Shown: one piece after another, positions 62,869 to 64,000 of the stretch
Position numbering within the stretch: position 1 is the first letter of the stretch
Layout of the letters: every line of letters starts with the position of its first letter
Assembly (NCBI RefSeq): GCF_000210295.1
Contig: NC_026740.1
Coordinates: forward strand, 434,001-498,000
DNA length: 64,000 nt
Direction of reading: 5' to 3'
Source of the DNA: Trypanosoma brucei gambiense DAL972
Lineage: Eukaryota; Euglenozoa; Kinetoplastea; Trypanosomatida; Trypanosomatidae
Notes under the pieces: generated by a model
Seen by the model: only the letters and a program-made list of their open reading frames with translations
What the model was told of the DNA's origin: nothing
Databases searched by the model: none
Made by a program: the position numbers and the translations under genes

Positions 62869-63520
62869 TGTATATAAGGTAAGCTTTGGCATCCGTGAAA
62901 TACACAACGACATCAAGCATTCCTTCATGGAAGTGAAGTAGGGAATGAAGTAAAAATGATCCAACTCCACATGATTTTCCAGTCCCTGGAATACCAATGA
63001 TAATGTGTGTTGGTGGTGTGCTCTCTGTCTTTTCCACCCACCATGCATTTAATTTTCGTTGTATTATATACCACACACGCATCATTTCACGACGGACGTA
63101 AATATGACCTCCATTTCCCCCATATAAACTAATGAGAGAACATTGAAATCCGCATGATGGGTTACATATCTTTGATGTAAGGACAAAGATCTCCAGGCCA
63201 GTGGGTCTCTCCTCAAGTTCCGCATCAACTTCACAATGTTCAGGAGTTATATCCACTTCTTCTTCCGTCCATATGTGTTGTGGTCTTCCAAAGAATACCT
63301 TCATACCGAGTGGCTCTTGATTATAACCTGACATCACATAACTCCACTTCGCATAATACAGAGACTCATATAACTCCTCTTCACGAGATTTCCTTTTTCC
63401 AGTTACCGATGGATTCTGCATCTGTCGTCCACCTTGTTCCTGCACTTCACCTTGTGCACGATTAAACCGTTCGTTAAACACATTCTGAGTATTTCCCATA
63501 TTACCGTTGTTTTGAATCAT
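62869..63520 (-). pseudogene. RHS: RHS copy R13, 5' part upstream of gap and retroposon
   Basis: Codons 1 to about 218, from MIQNNGNMGN to the YLIY just after Walker A (GIPGTGKS). Segment types A2 and B2. The frame is open up to the gap. Because the retroposon lies between this part and 61837-62590, the gene is disrupted as assembled. It is not certain that the two parts belong to one locus, since the gap may join different array units. Confidence 0.85.
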
Positions 63521-63573
63521 TCCTATCTCAAAATAATAACTTTAAATAGGTAATATTGTGTTACTTTCTGAAC

Positions 63574-63617
<44 letters not shown>

Positions 63618-64000
63618 AATCAAATAGTAAAATGAAGGGAATGATGTGTACACACTATCAAGCAACACATATATACAGTTCATGAATATCATAAACTAAC
63701 AGAACAAATTATAACCTCTCCTTACAGTTAAACCCCTTAACAACCCCTTGCATATATTGAATAGTGATGTTCAATCAATTAAATATTCTGTATGAAAGCA
63801 TGAGTAATAAGATTTTTAGATATGAGAGATAACAAACACGAAATCCTAAGTGAAGAATACTACTATTTCATATAATATAATATGTATGCATATAGTATAA
63901 TATGTCATACTTTTTGAAATAATAAACAATAGTATTAATAATGAGATAAACAGAATTTACAATAATAGATTATACATTGCACACGTAATAATGAGGACAA
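63521..64000. other. 5' flank of R13 and start of the next spacer
   Basis: Holds the candidate splice-acceptor region of R13, a pure and long (TG)n run (63577-63614) and standard AT-rich spacer sequence to the window end. Nothing else is seen. Confidence 0.8.

Larger units (their letters stand above)
1..64000 (-). repeat. Tandem array of ~5.6-kb RHS gene units
   Basis: The whole window is built of one unit repeated head to tail. Equivalent points near the RHS stop lie at 1608, 7224, 9619, 15222, 20820, 26413, 33889, 39478, 45059, 50650, 56234 and 61837. Steps between complete units are 5581-5616 bases. The two odd steps (2395 and 7476) are explained by assembly gaps. The window begins inside one spacer and ends inside another, so the array continues on both sides. 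Spacers differ by scattered single bases and microsatellite length only, while the middle of the gene differs by whole segments. Trypanosome RHS genes are known to cluster, often in subtelomeric regions; a subtelomeric position here is inference. Confidence 0.97.

Overview
The window is one head-to-tail array of retrotransposon hot spot (RHS) genes from a trypanosome. Thirteen RHS copies, whole, broken or cut by assembly gaps, all lie on the minus strand. They repeat with a period of about 5.6 kb: a coding part of about 2.07 kb plus an AT-rich spacer of about 3.5 kb. The RHS call rests on a Walker A motif (GxxGxGKS, about residues 179-186), a Walker B-like strand (HIIFD, about 252-256), the block VGPLPRYVF (about 352-360), and a C-terminal region with the FFFVE, WEMIYV and FWDG.DQYQ motifs. 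The family is known only from Trypanosoma, so the host is very probably a Trypanosoma species. The strong AT bias of the spacers differs from what I would expect of T. brucei, T. cruzi or T. vivax. I cannot name the species from sequence alone; the T. theileri group is only a guess.

Layout from left to right (copy: span, state). R1: 1608-3677, intact. R2: 7212-7480, 3' end only, cut by a gap. R3: 9619-11678, frameshift. R4: 15222-17282, nonsense codon 84. R5: 20820-22883, intact. R6: 26401-28472, frameshift. R7: 28742-30344, 5' part only, cut by a gap. R8: 33877-35952, intact. R9: 39466-41541, the same nonsense codon 84. R10: 45047-47122, intact. R11: 50650-52710, intact. R12: 56222-58297, intact. 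R13: 61837-63520, interrupted by the 3' end of an ingi-like non-LTR retroposon and a gap. Transcription would run right to left, and maturation would use trans-splicing as in other kinetoplastids.

Three 100-N blocks (7481-7580, 28642-28741, 62769-62868) are conventional unknown-size gaps. Comparison with intact units shows that the first two each hide about 3.2-3.7 kb.

The most notable signal is mosaicism. The first ~110 and last ~230 residues, and the long non-coding spacers, are almost the same in every unit. The central coding part instead carries two or three quite different versions of several short segments, and these are reassorted between copies. The pattern looks like repeated segmental gene conversion. 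One frameshift (R3) lies exactly on a segment border, and one nonsense mutation (R4, R9) is shared by two copies with different 3' halves. I see no tRNA, rRNA, CRISPR or other multi-gene system here.
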